A DNA stretch of 64,000 bases from assembly GCA_050011155.1 (NCBI GenBank), contig JBEKJP010000016.1, positions 35,917 through 99,916 of the forward strand, in the 5' to 3' direction. Below, one piece after another: positions 33,016 to 42,861 of this stretch. Source of the stretch: Palsa-504 sp050011155. Lineage in GTDB: Bacteria; Actinomycetota; Actinomycetes; Streptosporangiales; Streptosporangiaceae. Below the pieces are notes generated by a model, which was not told where the DNA came from, did no database searches, and saw nothing but the letters and a program-made list of their open reading frames with translations. The position numbers were made by a program, and so were the translations under genes. Within the stretch, counting starts at the first letter, position 1; the number at the start of each line of letters is the position of its first letter.

Positions 33016-35802
33016 ATGACTGTTTTCCGCGGCGACTCTGGTAACGGCGAGGCCACTGAGCCGGGGGAGGGCAGAGAAGCCAGCGGGTCCGCCCAGGTCA
33101 ACGGGACGCCCGGGACCGAAGCGCCAAATGCTGGATCACCCGGAACCGCGGCGCCTGAGACCACGGCGCCCACGGCGTCGGCTATGCGACGGGCGCTGGC
33201 GCGGGCCAGGGACGGCAAGCCGCTCGACGTCGACGAGGCGACGGTCCTGCTACACGCCCGCGGCGAGGACCTGGACACCCTGCTGGCCTATGCCGGCCGC
33301 ACCCGGGACGCCGGGCTGGAGGCCGCCGGGCGGCCCGGGGTCATCACCTACTCGCGCAAGGTCTTCATCCCGCTGACCCGGCTGTGCCGGGACCGCTGCG
33401 GCTACTGCACGTTCGCCACCGTCCCGCACCGCCTGGAGCACCTGTACCTGGAGCCGGACCAGGTCCTGGAGATCGCCCGCCAGGGCGCCGCCCTTGGCTG
33501 CAAAGAAGCCCTGTTCACCCTGGGGGACAGGCCGGAGGACCGCTGGCATCAGGCGCAGGAGTGGCTGGACGCGCACGGATACGACGACACCCTGTCTTAC
33601 GTGCGGGCCATGGCCATCCGCGTGCTGGAGGAGACCGGCCTGCTCCCGCACCTGAACCCGGGCGTGCTGAGCTGGCAGGACTTCCAGCGCCTGAAGCCGG
33701 TCGCCCCGTCCATGGGCATGATGCTGGAGACGACCGCCAGCCGCCTGTTCACGGAGAAGGGCGCCCCGCACTTCGGCAGCCCGGACAAGGACCCGGCGGT
33801 GCGGCTGCGCGTCCTGGAGGACGCGGGCCGCAGCAACGTCCCGTTCACCACGGGCATCCTCATCGGCATCGGGGAGACCCTGGCCGAGCGCTCCGAGTCG
33901 GTGTTCGCCATCCGCAAGGTCGCCCGGGAGTACCGCGGCATCCAGGAAGTCATCGTGCAGAACTTCCGGGCCAAGCCGGACACCAAGATGCGCGACACCC
34001 CGGACGCCGAACTCGGCGACCTCGCCGCCACGATCGCCGTGACCCGGCTCGTCCTCGGGTCCAAGGCCCGCATCCAGGCCCCGCCCAACCTGGTCGGCGC
34101 GCAGTACGACCTGATCCTGCGGGCCGGCATCGACGACTGGGGCGGCGTCTCCCCGCTGACCCCGGACCATGTCAACCCCGAGCGGCCCTGGCCGGCCATC
34201 GACGAGCTGGCCGCCCGCACCGCGAGCGCGGGCTTCACGCTGCGCGAGCGGCTCACCATCTACCCGCCGTACCTCGGCGAGCCCTGGCTGGACCCGCGGC
34301 TGACCCGGCACGTGGCCGCGCTGGCCGACCCGGCGACCGGCCTAGCCGCCGACGGCGCGATGCCGCGTGGCCTGCCGTGGCAGGAACCGGACGGCGGTTG
34401 GGGGCAGGCGGGCGGGTCTGGCCGCACCGACCTGCACGTGACCATCGACACCACCGGCCGCACCCATGACCGCCGGGACGATTTCGCCGAGGTCTACGGC
34501 GACTGGGAAGAGATCGCCGAACGAAGCGGCCTTCCCGCCCCGGTCACCGCCTCCAGCCCCGTCAGCCAGGAGCCAGGGGCGGCCCACGCGGCTCCCGGCG
34601 TCCACGGGGCTCCCGCGATCTTGTCTGGCCGCGAGGTCGCCGCCGCGCTGCGGCAGGCCGAACGCAGTCCCGCCGCCCTGACCGACGACCAGGCCCTCGC
34701 CCTCCTCTCCGCCGACGGCGCGGACCTGGAGGAACTGGCCAGGATCGCCGACGGGCTGCGCCGTGAGGTGAACGGCGACGACGTCACCTACGTGGTCACC
34801 CGCAACATCAACTTCACTAACGTCTGCTACACCGGCTGCCGGTTCTGCGCGTTCGCCCAGCGTCGTACCGATGCCGACGCGTATACCTTGTCGCTGAAGC
34901 AGATCGGCGACCGGGCCGCCGAAGCCTGGGACGCCGGTGCCACGGAAGTGTGCATGCAGGGGGGCATCCATCCCGATCTGCCGGGGACAGCTTATTTCGA
35001 AATCGCTTCCGAAGTCAAGCGTCGGCAACCAGATCTTCACGTTCATGCGTTCTCCCCGATGGAGGTGGTGAACGGCGCGGCGCGGACCGGCCTGCCGATC
35101 CGGGAATGGCTGATCCGGGCCAAGGAGGCGGGCGTCAGCTCGCTGCCGGGCACGGCGGCGGAGATCCTCGACGACGACGTGCGGTGGGTGCTGACCAAGG
35201 GCAAGCTGCCGGCCTCGGTGTGGATCGAGGTGATCACCGCCGCGCACGACCTCGGCCTGCCGACCTCGGCCACGATGATGTACGGGCACGTCGACACGCC
35301 CGCGCACTGGGTCGGGCACCTGCGGGTGATCCGGTCCATCCAGGAGCGCACCGGCGGCTTCACCGAGTTCGTGCTGCTGCCGTTCATCCACGAGAACGCG
35401 CCCATCTACCTGGCCGGCCTGGCCCGGCCCGGGCCGACCAGGCGGGAGAACCGGGCGGTGCACGCGGTGTCCCGGCTGCTGCTGCACGGGGCGATCGGCT
35501 CGATCCAGTGCTCCTGGGTCAAGCTCGGCGAGGACGGCTGCCGGGACGTGCTTCAGGGCGGCGTCAACGACCTGGGCGGCACGCTGATGGAGGAGACGAT
35601 CAGCAGGATGGCCGGCGCGGATCACGGCTCTTACAAGACGATCAGCGGGCTCCGCGCGATCGCCGAGCCGCTCGGCCGCCCGCTACGCCAGCGCACCACC
35701 ACCTACGGCGAGGTCCCGGCCGAGCGCCAGGCCGCCGCGGCGGCCAGCGACGGGGTCTGCGCGTCGGTCCGCTCCCTGCCCCTGCTGAGCGCCTCCAGCT
35801 GA
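33016..35802 (+). CDS. fbiC: FO synthase, fused CofG-CofH
   Basis: A 928-residue bifunctional radical SAM enzyme making 7,8-didemethyl-8-hydroxy-5-deazariboflavin, the chromophore of F420, from tyrosine and 5-amino-6-ribitylaminouracil. The CofG half has the cluster motif CRDRCGYC (C124, C128, C131). The CofH half has CYTGCRFC (C604, C608, C611). The first 55 residues are low-complexity and unconserved, so the native start may be later. AAGGTG precedes the ATG at 33016. It is convergent with fbiB-fbiA. A patch near 34950-35060 has lower G+C than the rest of the gene. Confidence 0.95.
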   Translation: MTVFRGDSGNGEATEPGEGREASGSAQVNGTPGTEAPNAGSPGTAAPETTAPTASAMRRALARARDGKPLDVDEATVLLHARGEDLDTLLAYAGRTRDAGLEAAGRPGVITYSRKVFIPLTRLCRDRCGYCTFATVPHRLEHLYLEPDQVLEIARQGAALGCKEALFTLGDRPEDRWHQAQEWLDAHGYDDTLSYVRAMAIRVLEETGLLPHLNPGVLSWQDFQRLKPVAPSMGMMLETTASRLFTEKGAPHFGSPDKDPAVRLRVLEDAGRSNVPFTTGILIGIGETLAERSESVFAIRKVAREYRGIQEVIVQNFRAKPDTKMRDTPDAELGDLAATIAVTRLVLGSKARIQAPPNLVGAQYDLILRAGIDDWGGVSPLTPDHVNPERPWPAIDELAARTASAGFTLRERLTIYPPYLGEPWLDPRLTRHVAALADPATGLAADGAMPRGLPWQEPDGGWGQAGGSGRTDLHVTIDTTGRTHDRRDDFAEVYGDWEEIAERSGLPAPVTASSPVSQEPGAAHAAPGVHGAPAILSGREVAAALRQAERSPAALTDDQALALLSADGADLEELARIADGLRREVNGDDVTYVVTRNINFTNVCYTGCRFCAFAQRRTDADAYTLSLKQIGDRAAEAWDAGATEVCMQGGIHPDLPGTAYFEIASEVKRRQPDLHVHAFSPMEVVNGAARTGLPIREWLIRAKEAGVSSLPGTAAEILDDDVRWVLTKGKLPASVWIEVITAAHDLGLPTSATMMYGHVDTPAHWVGHLRVIRSIQERTGGFTEFVLLPFIHENAPIYLAGLARPGPTRRENRAVHAVSRLLLHGAIGSIQCSWVKLGEDGCRDVLQGGVNDLGGTLMEETISRMAGADHGSYKTISGLRAIAEPLGRPLRQRTTTYGEVPAERQAAAAASDGVCASVRSLPLLSASS

Positions 35803-35849
35803 GGCGGCCCACGGGCTGAGGCAGACGGCAAGGACTGAGGCGGGCCGCC
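35803..35849. terminator. Candidate bidirectional terminator between fbiC and fbiB
   Basis: GGCGGCCC (35803-35810) pairs perfectly with GGGCCGCC (35842-35849) across a 31-base loop in the 54-base gap between convergent genes. There is no U-run, which is normal for actinomycetes. The long loop lowers confidence. Confidence 0.4.
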
Positions 35850-35856
35850 AAGGCGG

Positions 35857-37158
35857 TCAGCGCGTCACGATGAAGTCCGCCGGGTCGCGCGGCGGGCGCG
35901 GCCTGGCCGGCCCGGCCGGGTGGCCGACGGCGATCGCGCCCATCGGCTGCCAGTCGTCCGGCAGGTCCATGGCCCGGGCCGCGACGTCCTGGCAGAACAG
36001 CGTGCTGGAGATCCACGCCGAGCCGAGCCCGTCGACGGCCAGCGCGACCATCAGGTTCTGCACCGCCGCACCCATCGATACGGTGAACATGGCCTGCTCC
36101 GACCGGTTGCGCCGTTCGTCGGGGTAGGCGTGCGCCGCGTCGGTGACCAGACACGGCACGATGATCAGCGGCGCCGCCCGGAGCACGTCGCCGCGGCGCA
36201 GCCTGCGGGTGACCTGCTCCGCGGTAAACTGGTCGCCGCGCAGGTCGGTGGTCCAGGCCGCGCGCATCGCGTCGAGCAGCCGGGTCCGCGCCGGGGGCGT
36301 TTCCAGCAGCACGAACCGCCACGGCTCGCTGTGGTGCGGGGCGGGTGCGGTCAGCGCGGTGGCGACGGCCCGGCGGACCGCCCCGGCGTCCACCGGCTCG
36401 GCGGTGAACTCCCTGATGGTGCGGCGCGCGAGCGGCACGTCGGCCGAGCCGAACCGGAACATGTCCTCGTCGGCCGCCCTGACCAGGGCGCGCGCGCCGG
36501 GGCCGTCCGGCTCGGTGACCAGCCCGGCCAGGCCGCGCACGAGCGCCAGCGGTACCCCCAGGGACTTGCCCTTGACCAGGTCCGCCGCGGCGGCGATCTC
36601 GTCCGCGGCGGCGGTCACGGTGACCTCGAGGATGTTGCCGAACGTGTCGGCTTCGCCGCGGTAGTCCAGGACCGGGAGGACCCCCGCCGCGCCGATGGCG
36701 TTGTCGGTCTGCCCGGCCCGCCACGGCCGGCCCATGGTGTCGGTGACGATCACGCCGACGGTACGGCCGGTGCGCTGGTGCAGCGCCTTGCGCAGCCGCC
36801 GGGCTGACTCGTCCGGGTCCTCGGGCAGCAGCACGACGGTCCCGGGGGCGGTGTTGGACTCGTCCACCCCGGCCGCGGCCAGGACCAGGCCGTGCCGGGT
36901 CTGCGCGATCGTGGTGGCGCCCCGCCGGGCTACCACCCGGACCGTCTCCGCCTCGATGGCCTGGTCCCGGGACGTGGTGACCACTCGGCCCTCGGCCTTG
37001 CTGACCACCTTCGAGGTGATCACCAGGATGTCCCCGTCGCGCAGGTCAGGGACGGCCGCGGCGATCAGCGCGCCCAGGTCGGCGCCCGCGGTGATCTCGG
37101 GCAGGCCGGTGACGGCCAGCACGGTGACCGCGGCGACGCTGACGTCCGGGGCGGTCAT
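35857..37158 (-). CDS. fbiB: F420-0:gamma-glutamyl ligase with nitroreductase-fold C-terminus
   Basis: A 433-residue protein. The N-terminal CofE domain (1-240) adds glutamates to F420-0 using GTP; visible motifs are DILVITSKVVSKAEGRVV and VIVTDTMGRPWRAGQTDNAIGAAG. The C-terminal part (from about 245, RRTIREFTAEPVDAGAVRRAV) is the FMN-binding nitroreductase-like domain that reduces dehydro-F420-0. Its ATG overlaps the fbiA stop (ATGA), so the two are co-translated. Confidence 0.94.
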   Translation of the reverse strand: MTAPDVSVAAVTVLAVTGLPEITAGADLGALIAAAVPDLRDGDILVITSKVVSKAEGRVVTTSRDQAIEAETVRVVARRGATTIAQTRHGLVLAAAGVDESNTAPGTVVLLPEDPDESARRLRKALHQRTGRTVGVIVTDTMGRPWRAGQTDNAIGAAGVLPVLDYRGEADTFGNILEVTVTAAADEIAAAADLVKGKSLGVPLALVRGLAGLVTEPDGPGARALVRAADEDMFRFGSADVPLARRTIREFTAEPVDAGAVRRAVATALTAPAPHHSEPWRFVLLETPPARTRLLDAMRAAWTTDLRGDQFTAEQVTRRLRRGDVLRAAPLIIVPCLVTDAAHAYPDERRNRSEQAMFTVSMGAAVQNLMVALAVDGLGSAWISSTLFCQDVAARAMDLPDDWQPMGAIAVGHPAGPARPRPPRDPADFIVTR

Positions 37159-38102
37159 CGGCCCAGTTCCTGGGCCAGGTCGAGCGCGGCGCGGGCGATC
37201 GCCGTGGTGGCCGGCAGGTCGCGCATGAGCAGCGGGAGCGCGCGGACCGCGATCCCGGCCAGCGCCGGATCATCAGCGACCGCCTTGTCCTGGTCGTCGA
37301 CGAGCCAGCCGTCGATCAGCCCGGCGCCGTAGTGCGCGGCCACCGCGGCGGCCGAGGTCTCCACCCCGATCGCGGTCAGGCAGGCGTCGGCCATGCCGCG
37401 CACCGGCGCGCCGCCGATGATGGGCGACACCCCGACCACGGTCTTGGCCGCGAGCGCCGCCTTGATGCCGGGCACGGCGAGGATGGTGCCGATGCTGACC
37501 ACCGGGTTGGACGGCGGGAACAGGATCACGTCGGCGTCGCCGATGGCCTCGAGCACGCCGGGGGCGGGCCGGGCCCGCTCGGCGCCGGCCGCGGTGATCC
37601 GCGTCGCGGGAGTGGCGGCGTGCATGCGCACCCACCACTCCTGGAAGTGGACCTCGCGCTGGCCGGGGCCGGCCAGCGTCACGTGGGTCTCCACCGGGTC
37701 GTCGGACATCGGCAGCAGCCGCACGCCCGGCTGCCACCGGCGGCAGAGCGCCTCGGTCACGGCGGACAGCGGCTGGCCGCCGGCCAGCAGCTGGCTGCGC
37801 AGGATGTGGGTGGCGAAGTCCCGGTCGCCCAGCGTGAACCAGTCCGGGCTGGCCCCGTAGGCGGCGAGCTCGGCCCGGATACTGAACGTCTCCCCGTCCC
37901 GGCCCCAGCCCTGGTCCTCGTTGATGCCGCCGCCCAGGGTGTACATGACGGTGTCCAGGTCCGGGCAGACCCGCAGGCCGAACAGGGTGATGTCGTCGCC
38001 GGTGTTCCCCACGACGGTGATCTCGGCGTCGGGCGCGGCTCGCTTCAGCCCCCGGAGATACCGGGCGGCCCCCACGCCGCCCGCGAGCACGGTGATGCGC
38101 AT
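37155..38102 (-). CDS. fbiA: 2-phospho-L-lactate / phosphoenolpyruvate transferase
   Basis: A 315-residue CofD-type transferase that joins FO to the phosphate-linked three-carbon unit, giving (dehydro-)F420-0. MRITVLAGGVGAARYLRGL opens the Rossmann-like fold; VVGNTGDDITLFGLRVCPDLDTVMYTL is the family signature and LFPPSNPVVSIGTIL lies in the C-terminal half. ATG at 38102 is set by this start; an upstream frame extension is unconserved. No clear ribosome site is seen. Confidence 0.94.
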   Translation of the reverse strand: MRITVLAGGVGAARYLRGLKRAAPDAEITVVGNTGDDITLFGLRVCPDLDTVMYTLGGGINEDQGWGRDGETFSIRAELAAYGASPDWFTLGDRDFATHILRSQLLAGGQPLSAVTEALCRRWQPGVRLLPMSDDPVETHVTLAGPGQREVHFQEWWVRMHAATPATRITAAGAERARPAPGVLEAIGDADVILFPPSNPVVSIGTILAVPGIKAALAAKTVVGVSPIIGGAPVRGMADACLTAIGVETSAAAVAAHYGAGLIDGWLVDDQDKAVADDPALAGIAVRALPLLMRDLPATTAIARAALDLAQELGR

Positions 38103-38449
38103 AACTGTAAAGTGTGGCAGGTCCGTCTGGATGCGTTCGCCCGGCGCGGTCCTAAGGTCCCACGTCCGGCCCCCAGCCGACTGCCCGGTTCCGTGGCTGG
38201 TCAGGCTGGTTCTAGTTAAGCCAGGAGTGACCACTGGTGGCCCCGCGTCATCGGTTGAGATAACTTAGAGTAATCGAGCGATTTCTACGAGTTATTTATG
38301 GCGCATCTCGGACAACGGGGCGGCCTCTATCACCTTTTCCGCTTGACTTGAAGCAAGACACGCGGGTGTAATTTCATTGGTGTGATTCTCGCCTCCGAGG
38401 GGAGTCGGTGGTGAGATCGGGGGCTCCGAGTGGGGAGGGAGGATGCGCT
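38103..38449. promoter_or_regulatory. Divergent fbiA/whiB control region with sigma-70-type promoter
   Basis: TTGACT at 38343-38348 and TGTAAT at 38367-38372 are 18 bases apart on the plus strand, giving a good housekeeping promoter for whiB with a leader of about 70 bases. The DNA from about 38255 to 38385 is distinctly A+T-richer than elsewhere. No equally good minus-strand promoter for fbiA was identified. Confidence 0.55.
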
Positions 38450-38725
38450 ATGACTGAGGTCGTCGTCCCGCTGGCGCAGGTCTTCGTCAGCCCAGCAGAG
38501 GTCGACGAGCTGGGCTGGCAGGATGAGGCGCTATGCGCGCAGACAGATCCGGAGGCGTTCTTCCCTGAGAAGGGCGGATCGACCCGGGAAGCCAAGCGCG
38601 TGTGCCGCAGCTGCGAGGTCCGGGCCGAGTGCCTGGAGTACGCCCTCGAGCACGACGAGCGGTTCGGTATCTGGGGTGGCATGTCGGAACGCGAGCGGCG
38701 CCGGCTCAAGCGCCAGGTTGTCTAG
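38450..38725 (+). CDS. whiB: WhiB-family iron-sulphur regulator (WhiB/WhmD type)
   Basis: A 91-residue WhiB-like protein. Four cluster-ligand cysteines, C29, C52, C55 and C61 (C-X22-C-X2-C-X5-C), are present, followed by GIWGG (73-77) and the basic SERERRRLKR tail. It binds a 4Fe-4S cluster and partners the principal sigma factor, controlling septation in sporulating actinomycetes. AGGGAGGA precedes ATG 38450. Position beside fbiA and the large glycosyltransferase is the conserved whiB/whmD (whiB2) locus. Confidence 0.93.
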   Translation: MTEVVVPLAQVFVSPAEVDELGWQDEALCAQTDPEAFFPEKGGSTREAKRVCRSCEVRAECLEYALEHDERFGIWGGMSERERRRLKRQVV

Positions 38726-38826
38726 GCGGCCCGGCCAGCACAGGTCAGCCCGCGCAGTGAGGCCAGCACGGGCCGCACATCCCGTGTTCGCCTCACCAGG
38801 TGAGTTCGGGCTGTGTATCTTTAGTC

Positions 38827-38859
38827 CTGCGCGAGCGCGGTGGGTAACGGCTCGCGCAG
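38827..38859 (+). terminator. Candidate terminator after whiB
   Basis: CTGCGCGAGC (38827-38836) and GCTCGCGCAG (38850-38859) form a perfect 10-bp stem with a 13-base loop, about 100 bases after the whiB stop and upstream of the glycosyltransferase start. No U-run. Confidence 0.5.
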
Positions 38860-38925
38860 TCCACGCGCTCTTGCCGGGCAGGTAGCCGTGCGAGGCGCCC
38901 TCGCTACGGCCACCAAACAGGACCC

Positions 38926-41900
38926 TTGTCACAGAGCGCAGCGCATCCTCGTCACGTCGTCACCGCCGTAGTGGTGGCTCACGACGCCGCCCGGTTGCTG
39001 CCGGGCCTGGTCAAGGCGGTGCGTGAGCAGTCCTACCCGGCGCAGCGCGTCGTCGGGGTGGACACCGGCAGCCAGGATCGCAGCGGGGCCGTGCTGACCG
39101 AGCTGCTCGGCCAGAGCGCGGTCTTCGGCATGGACGCGGACGCCGGCTTCGGCGACGCTGTCACCAGCGCCCTGCAGCACCCGGCGGCCCGCCGCGCGCC
39201 GCGGTCACCCGGTGACCCGGCGGCCGGGACCGAATGGATCTGGCTGCTGCACGACGACTGCGAGCCGGCCCCGGACGCCCTCGAGCAGCTGCTCGCCGCG
39301 GCCAGCCGCAGCCCGCTGGCGGCGGTCCTCGGCCCGAAGCTGATGGACCTGTCCAACCGCCGCGTGGTGCGGGAGGCGGGCATCACCACCGACCGGGCGG
39401 GGCGGCGCCTGACCGGAGTCGAGCCGGGGGAGATCGACCAGGGCCAGCACGACGGCAACCGGGCCGTGCTGGCGGTCAGCTCGGCGGGCATGCTGGTGCG
39501 CCGGGACGTCTGGGATCAGCTCGGCGGCTTCGACGCCAACCTGCCCCTGTTCCGCGACGACATCGACTTCTGCTGGCGGGCCCACGCGGTCGGCTACGAG
39601 GTGCGGGTGGCCACCGACGCGGTGGTCTACCACCGCGAGCTCTCCGCCCGGGCGATCCGCAGGACCCCGGCGACCGGCGGCCATCCGCGCCTGCTCGACC
39701 GGCGCAGCGCGCTCTACGTCTTCGCGGTCAACCTGCCGCTGTGGCCGATGGTCACGGTCCTGGCCGGCTGCACCGCCGGGTCGCTGGTCCGCGCGGCGTA
39801 CTTCGTCCTGACCAAGCAGCAGCGCAAGGCCGCGGCCCAGCTCGGCGCGGTGGCCTGGCTGCTGCGGCACCCGCTGTTGCTGCGGCGCGAGCGGCGTCGC
39901 CGGGCGGCCGCCCGCAAGCACGGCTACGCGGTCCTGCGCGAGCAGCTTCCGCCCGCCCGCCCGCTGGGCCGGCTGCTCGAGGCGGCCCTGGGCGTGCTGT
40001 CCCGCGGCTCGGGCTACAACAGCGGCGGCTCGCACCACGCCATGGTGGACGAGCCGGAAGACGACCTGCCGCTGCCCGCCTCCGATTCCGCGGCCCGGCG
40101 CGTGCTCACCAGCCCGGGTGCCCTGCTGTTCGCCGGCCTGGTCGTGGTGGCGCTGGTCGCGGAGCGGTCGCTGACCAGCTCGGTGCTGTCCGGATCGGCC
40201 ACGCTCGGCGGCGGGGCGCTGGTGCCGGCCTGGACCGGGGCCGGCGGCCTGTGGCACGAGTACCTGGCCGGCTACCACGAGACTGGCGTCGGCTCCACCG
40301 CCAGCACCCCGGCCTACGTCGCCGTGATGGCCGTGCTCTCGACCCTCTTCGGCGGCAAGCCGTGGCTGGCCACGGACGTGCTGTTGCTCGGCGGCGTGCC
40401 CCTGGCCGGGCTGGCGGCGTTCTCCGCCACCCGGCGACTGACCTCCGTGCTGGCCGCGCGGATCTGGCTCGCGGTCAGCTACGCGCTGCTCCCGGTCGCG
40501 ACCGGGGCGGTGGCGGCTGGCCGGATCGGCACCGTGGTGGCCATCGTCCTGCTCCCGCTGATCGGGAGCATGGCCGGCCGGGTGGTAACCGGGCAGCGGG
40601 TGGCCGGGATGGCCAGAGCGGCCCGCCGGGCGGCGTGGGCGGCCGGCCTGCTGACCGCCATCGCCGCCGCCTTCGTGCCGCTGGCCTGGGTGGTCGTGGC
40701 GATCGCGGCGGTCGTGGCGGCCGCGGCCTGGTCCTGGCTCGCCCCGCGGACCATCGTCAACGCGGCCATCGTCGCCGTAGTGCCCGGTGTCCTGCTCATC
40801 CCCTGGACCTTCCACCTGGTTACCAGCCCGTCCGCGTTCTTCGCCGAGGCCGGGCTGGTCCAGCCCGGCCTCGCCGTCGCCGATCTGCGGCCGGCGTCGC
40901 TGCTGCTGCTCAGCCCGGGCGGTCCCGGGCTGCCGCCGGTCTGGGTCACCGCCGGGCTGGTGCTGCCGGCCCTCGGCGCGCTGCTCGCCCGCCGCCGTAC
41001 CGCCCTGGTCTGGGCCGGATGGGGCGTCGCGCTGGCGGGCCTGGTCCTGGGCCTGGTGGTGAGCCGGGCCCGGATCACCCCGCCGCAGGGCGGCAGCGCC
41101 GTCCCCGCCTGGCCCGGCCTGGCGATCGCGATCGCCGCGGCCGGCCTGCTGCTGGCGGCCACGCCCCTGCTCGAGCTGGCGGGCCGCGCTCTGACCGGGG
41201 CCGGGGCGGACGGCCGGGGGCGCCGGCTCGGTGCCGACTGGCGCTTCCTCGCCGCCTTGGCCGGGCTGGCCGCCGCGGTCTCGGCGCCCGCTCTGGCCGC
41301 CGGGTACTGGCTGGCCGACGGCCTCGGCGGCCCGGTCACCGCGGTGAGCACGCCGTTCCTGCCCCCCTTCGTGGCGGCCGCCGCGACCGGGCCCGGCCAG
41401 CCCAGGACGCTGGTGATCCGCCAGGACGGCACCGAGATGTCCTACTCCGTGCTGCATGACGCCGACCCGATGCCGGGCGAGCCCGAGCTGGCCGAGACCG
41501 CTTCCTCGGTGACCGCGATGGAAGGCGTCGTCGCCTCGCTGGCCGCCGCGGGCAGCGGCGACGCGGGTGACACCGGGCAAGCGCTGAGCCAGTTCGGCAT
41601 CGGTTACGTGCTGCTGCCCGGTCCGGTCAACCAGGCACTGGCGAGCCAGCTCAACGCGGCCGCCGGGCTCCAGCCGCTGACCCGGTCGGGCGCCTACGAC
41701 CTGTGGCAGGTCTCCGGGACAGTGGCGCGCGCCCGCGTCCTCACCCCGGGTGGCGCCACCGTCGCCGTCCCCTCGGGACCGGTCGGCGTGAACGCGACCG
41801 TCGCCTCGGGCACCTCGGGCACGCTGGTGCTCGCCGAGTCGGCCGGCGGCTGGTCCGCGTCCCTGAACGGCCGGGCGCTGACGCCGCTGGCGGCGCCGGT

Positions 41901-42861
41901 CGACGGGTGGGCGCAGGGCTTCAGGCTCCCCGCGGGCGGCGGCCACCTGGTCATCTCGCGTAACCAGACGGCGAGGGACCTCAGCCTCGGCGTCGAGGCC
42001 GTGGCCGTGGCGGCCGTCTTCGTGCTCGCGCTGCCCGGCAACAGGTCGCCGGCGCCCGCCGCCAGCCCGGACGCGGCGCCCGCGACGGCGGCTGACCTCG
42101 TGACCTCGAACGGTAGCGCGCCCGTGGCCGGCCGACGCCGGGACCGCGCGGAGGGCACCCGCTCGGCCCGCCGCAAACGGCGGCCGCAGCTCGCGCCGGC
42201 CGAGGTGACGAGCGGCAGTGCTCGCGGCGAGGCCGCCGTCCCGGTCGGGGCGGCCGCCGTGGCCGGCGCTCACGCGGGGGCCGGTGCTCACGACATAGCC
42301 AGTGCGCCCGCCGTAGTCGCCGCTCCCTGGGCCAGCGCTCGCACCGGGGCCAGCGCTCGCACCGGGGCCAGCGCTCGCGCCGAGGACGATGAAACGCGAG
42401 TCGGCGTGGGGCCAGTGGCGGGGGCAGGCGGGAACTCGTTCGGTTCCCATGATGACTCTGACTACGGTGCCCAGGCCGCCCCCTGGGCCGGATCCGGCGC
42501 GGACCTCGGCTACGCCGCGGTTCCCGGCTACGACGGGGACCCCGGCTACGGCGGCGCGGCGGGCTTCCCGCCCCGCTCCGGGCGGCCGGCGCCGGCCGGG
42601 GCCGCGCGCTCCCCAGTCAGCGGGCCAGTCAGCGGGCCAGTCAGCGGGCCAGCCACCGGCCCGGCTACCGGGCCGCAGGCCGCGCTGGGCGATTCCCCGA
42701 CGTTCGAGGAATCCTCGCCGCCCTGGGCCGGCTTGACCCCGGACCCGATCCCAGACACGCGGGAAACCCCGGCGTCCGCGCCGCCCCGGCGCGGACGCGG
42801 CGGCCAGCACGCGGCCCGGCACGGCAAGCCCCCGCGCCGCCGCCGGGGCGGTGACGACTGA
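38926..42861 (+). CDS. Large multi-TM family 2 glycosyltransferase
   Basis: A 1311-residue membrane protein, TTG start. The N-terminal 230 residues are a GT-A glycosyltransferase (VTAVVVAHDAARLLPGLVKAV, then VGVDTGSQDRSG, a late DDIDFCWR motif). The middle part (about 270-800) has about 12-14 TM helices. A further surface domain of about 250 residues follows (ending about 1030), then a final TM helix. The C-terminal 260 residues are low-complexity with 7-residue GASARTG and 4-residue VSGP repeats and are likely disordered. Homologues sit between whiB and DUF5719 genes across actinomycetes and are thought to build a cell-envelope glycan. Acceptor unknown. Confidence 0.84.
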   Translation: MSQSAAHPRHVVTAVVVAHDAARLLPGLVKAVREQSYPAQRVVGVDTGSQDRSGAVLTELLGQSAVFGMDADAGFGDAVTSALQHPAARRAPRSPGDPAAGTEWIWLLHDDCEPAPDALEQLLAAASRSPLAAVLGPKLMDLSNRRVVREAGITTDRAGRRLTGVEPGEIDQGQHDGNRAVLAVSSAGMLVRRDVWDQLGGFDANLPLFRDDIDFCWRAHAVGYEVRVATDAVVYHRELSARAIRRTPATGGHPRLLDRRSALYVFAVNLPLWPMVTVLAGCTAGSLVRAAYFVLTKQQRKAAAQLGAVAWLLRHPLLLRRERRRRAAARKHGYAVLREQLPPARPLGRLLEAALGVLSRGSGYNSGGSHHAMVDEPEDDLPLPASDSAARRVLTSPGALLFAGLVVVALVAERSLTSSVLSGSATLGGGALVPAWTGAGGLWHEYLAGYHETGVGSTASTPAYVAVMAVLSTLFGGKPWLATDVLLLGGVPLAGLAAFSATRRLTSVLAARIWLAVSYALLPVATGAVAAGRIGTVVAIVLLPLIGSMAGRVVTGQRVAGMARAARRAAWAAGLLTAIAAAFVPLAWVVVAIAAVVAAAAWSWLAPRTIVNAAIVAVVPGVLLIPWTFHLVTSPSAFFAEAGLVQPGLAVADLRPASLLLLSPGGPGLPPVWVTAGLVLPALGALLARRRTALVWAGWGVALAGLVLGLVVSRARITPPQGGSAVPAWPGLAIAIAAAGLLLAATPLLELAGRALTGAGADGRGRRLGADWRFLAALAGLAAAVSAPALAAGYWLADGLGGPVTAVSTPFLPPFVAAAATGPGQPRTLVIRQDGTEMSYSVLHDADPMPGEPELAETASSVTAMEGVVASLAAAGSGDAGDTGQALSQFGIGYVLLPGPVNQALASQLNAAAGLQPLTRSGAYDLWQVSGTVARARVLTPGGATVAVPSGPVGVNATVASGTSGTLVLAESAGGWSASLNGRALTPLAAPVDGWAQGFRLPAGGGHLVISRNQTARDLSLGVEAVAVAAVFVLALPGNRSPAPAASPDAAPATAADLVTSNGSAPVAGRRRDRAEGTRSARRKRRPQLAPAEVTSGSARGEAAVPVGAAAVAGAHAGAGAHDIASAPAVVAAPWASARTGASARTGASARAEDDETRVGVGPVAGAGGNSFGSHDDSDYGAQAAPWAGSGADLGYAAVPGYDGDPGYGGAAGFPPRSGRPAPAGAARSPVSGPVSGPVSGPATGPATGPQAALGDSPTFEESSPPWAGLTPDPIPDTRETPASAPPRRGRGGQHAARHGKPPRRRRGGDD
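42330..42672 (+). repeat. In-frame tandem repeats in the glycosyltransferase tail
   Basis: A 21-bp unit encoding GASARTG is repeated two to three times at about 42330-42380. A 12-bp unit GTCAGCGGGCCA is repeated three times at about 42617-42653, followed by two ACCGGSCC relatives. Slippage of such units probably varies the length of this tail. Confidence 0.6.

Noticed and set aside
38080..38110. Leaderless fbiA mRNA
   Set aside because: The TACAGT motif is too close to the ATG for a -10 box, so the placement does not support it.
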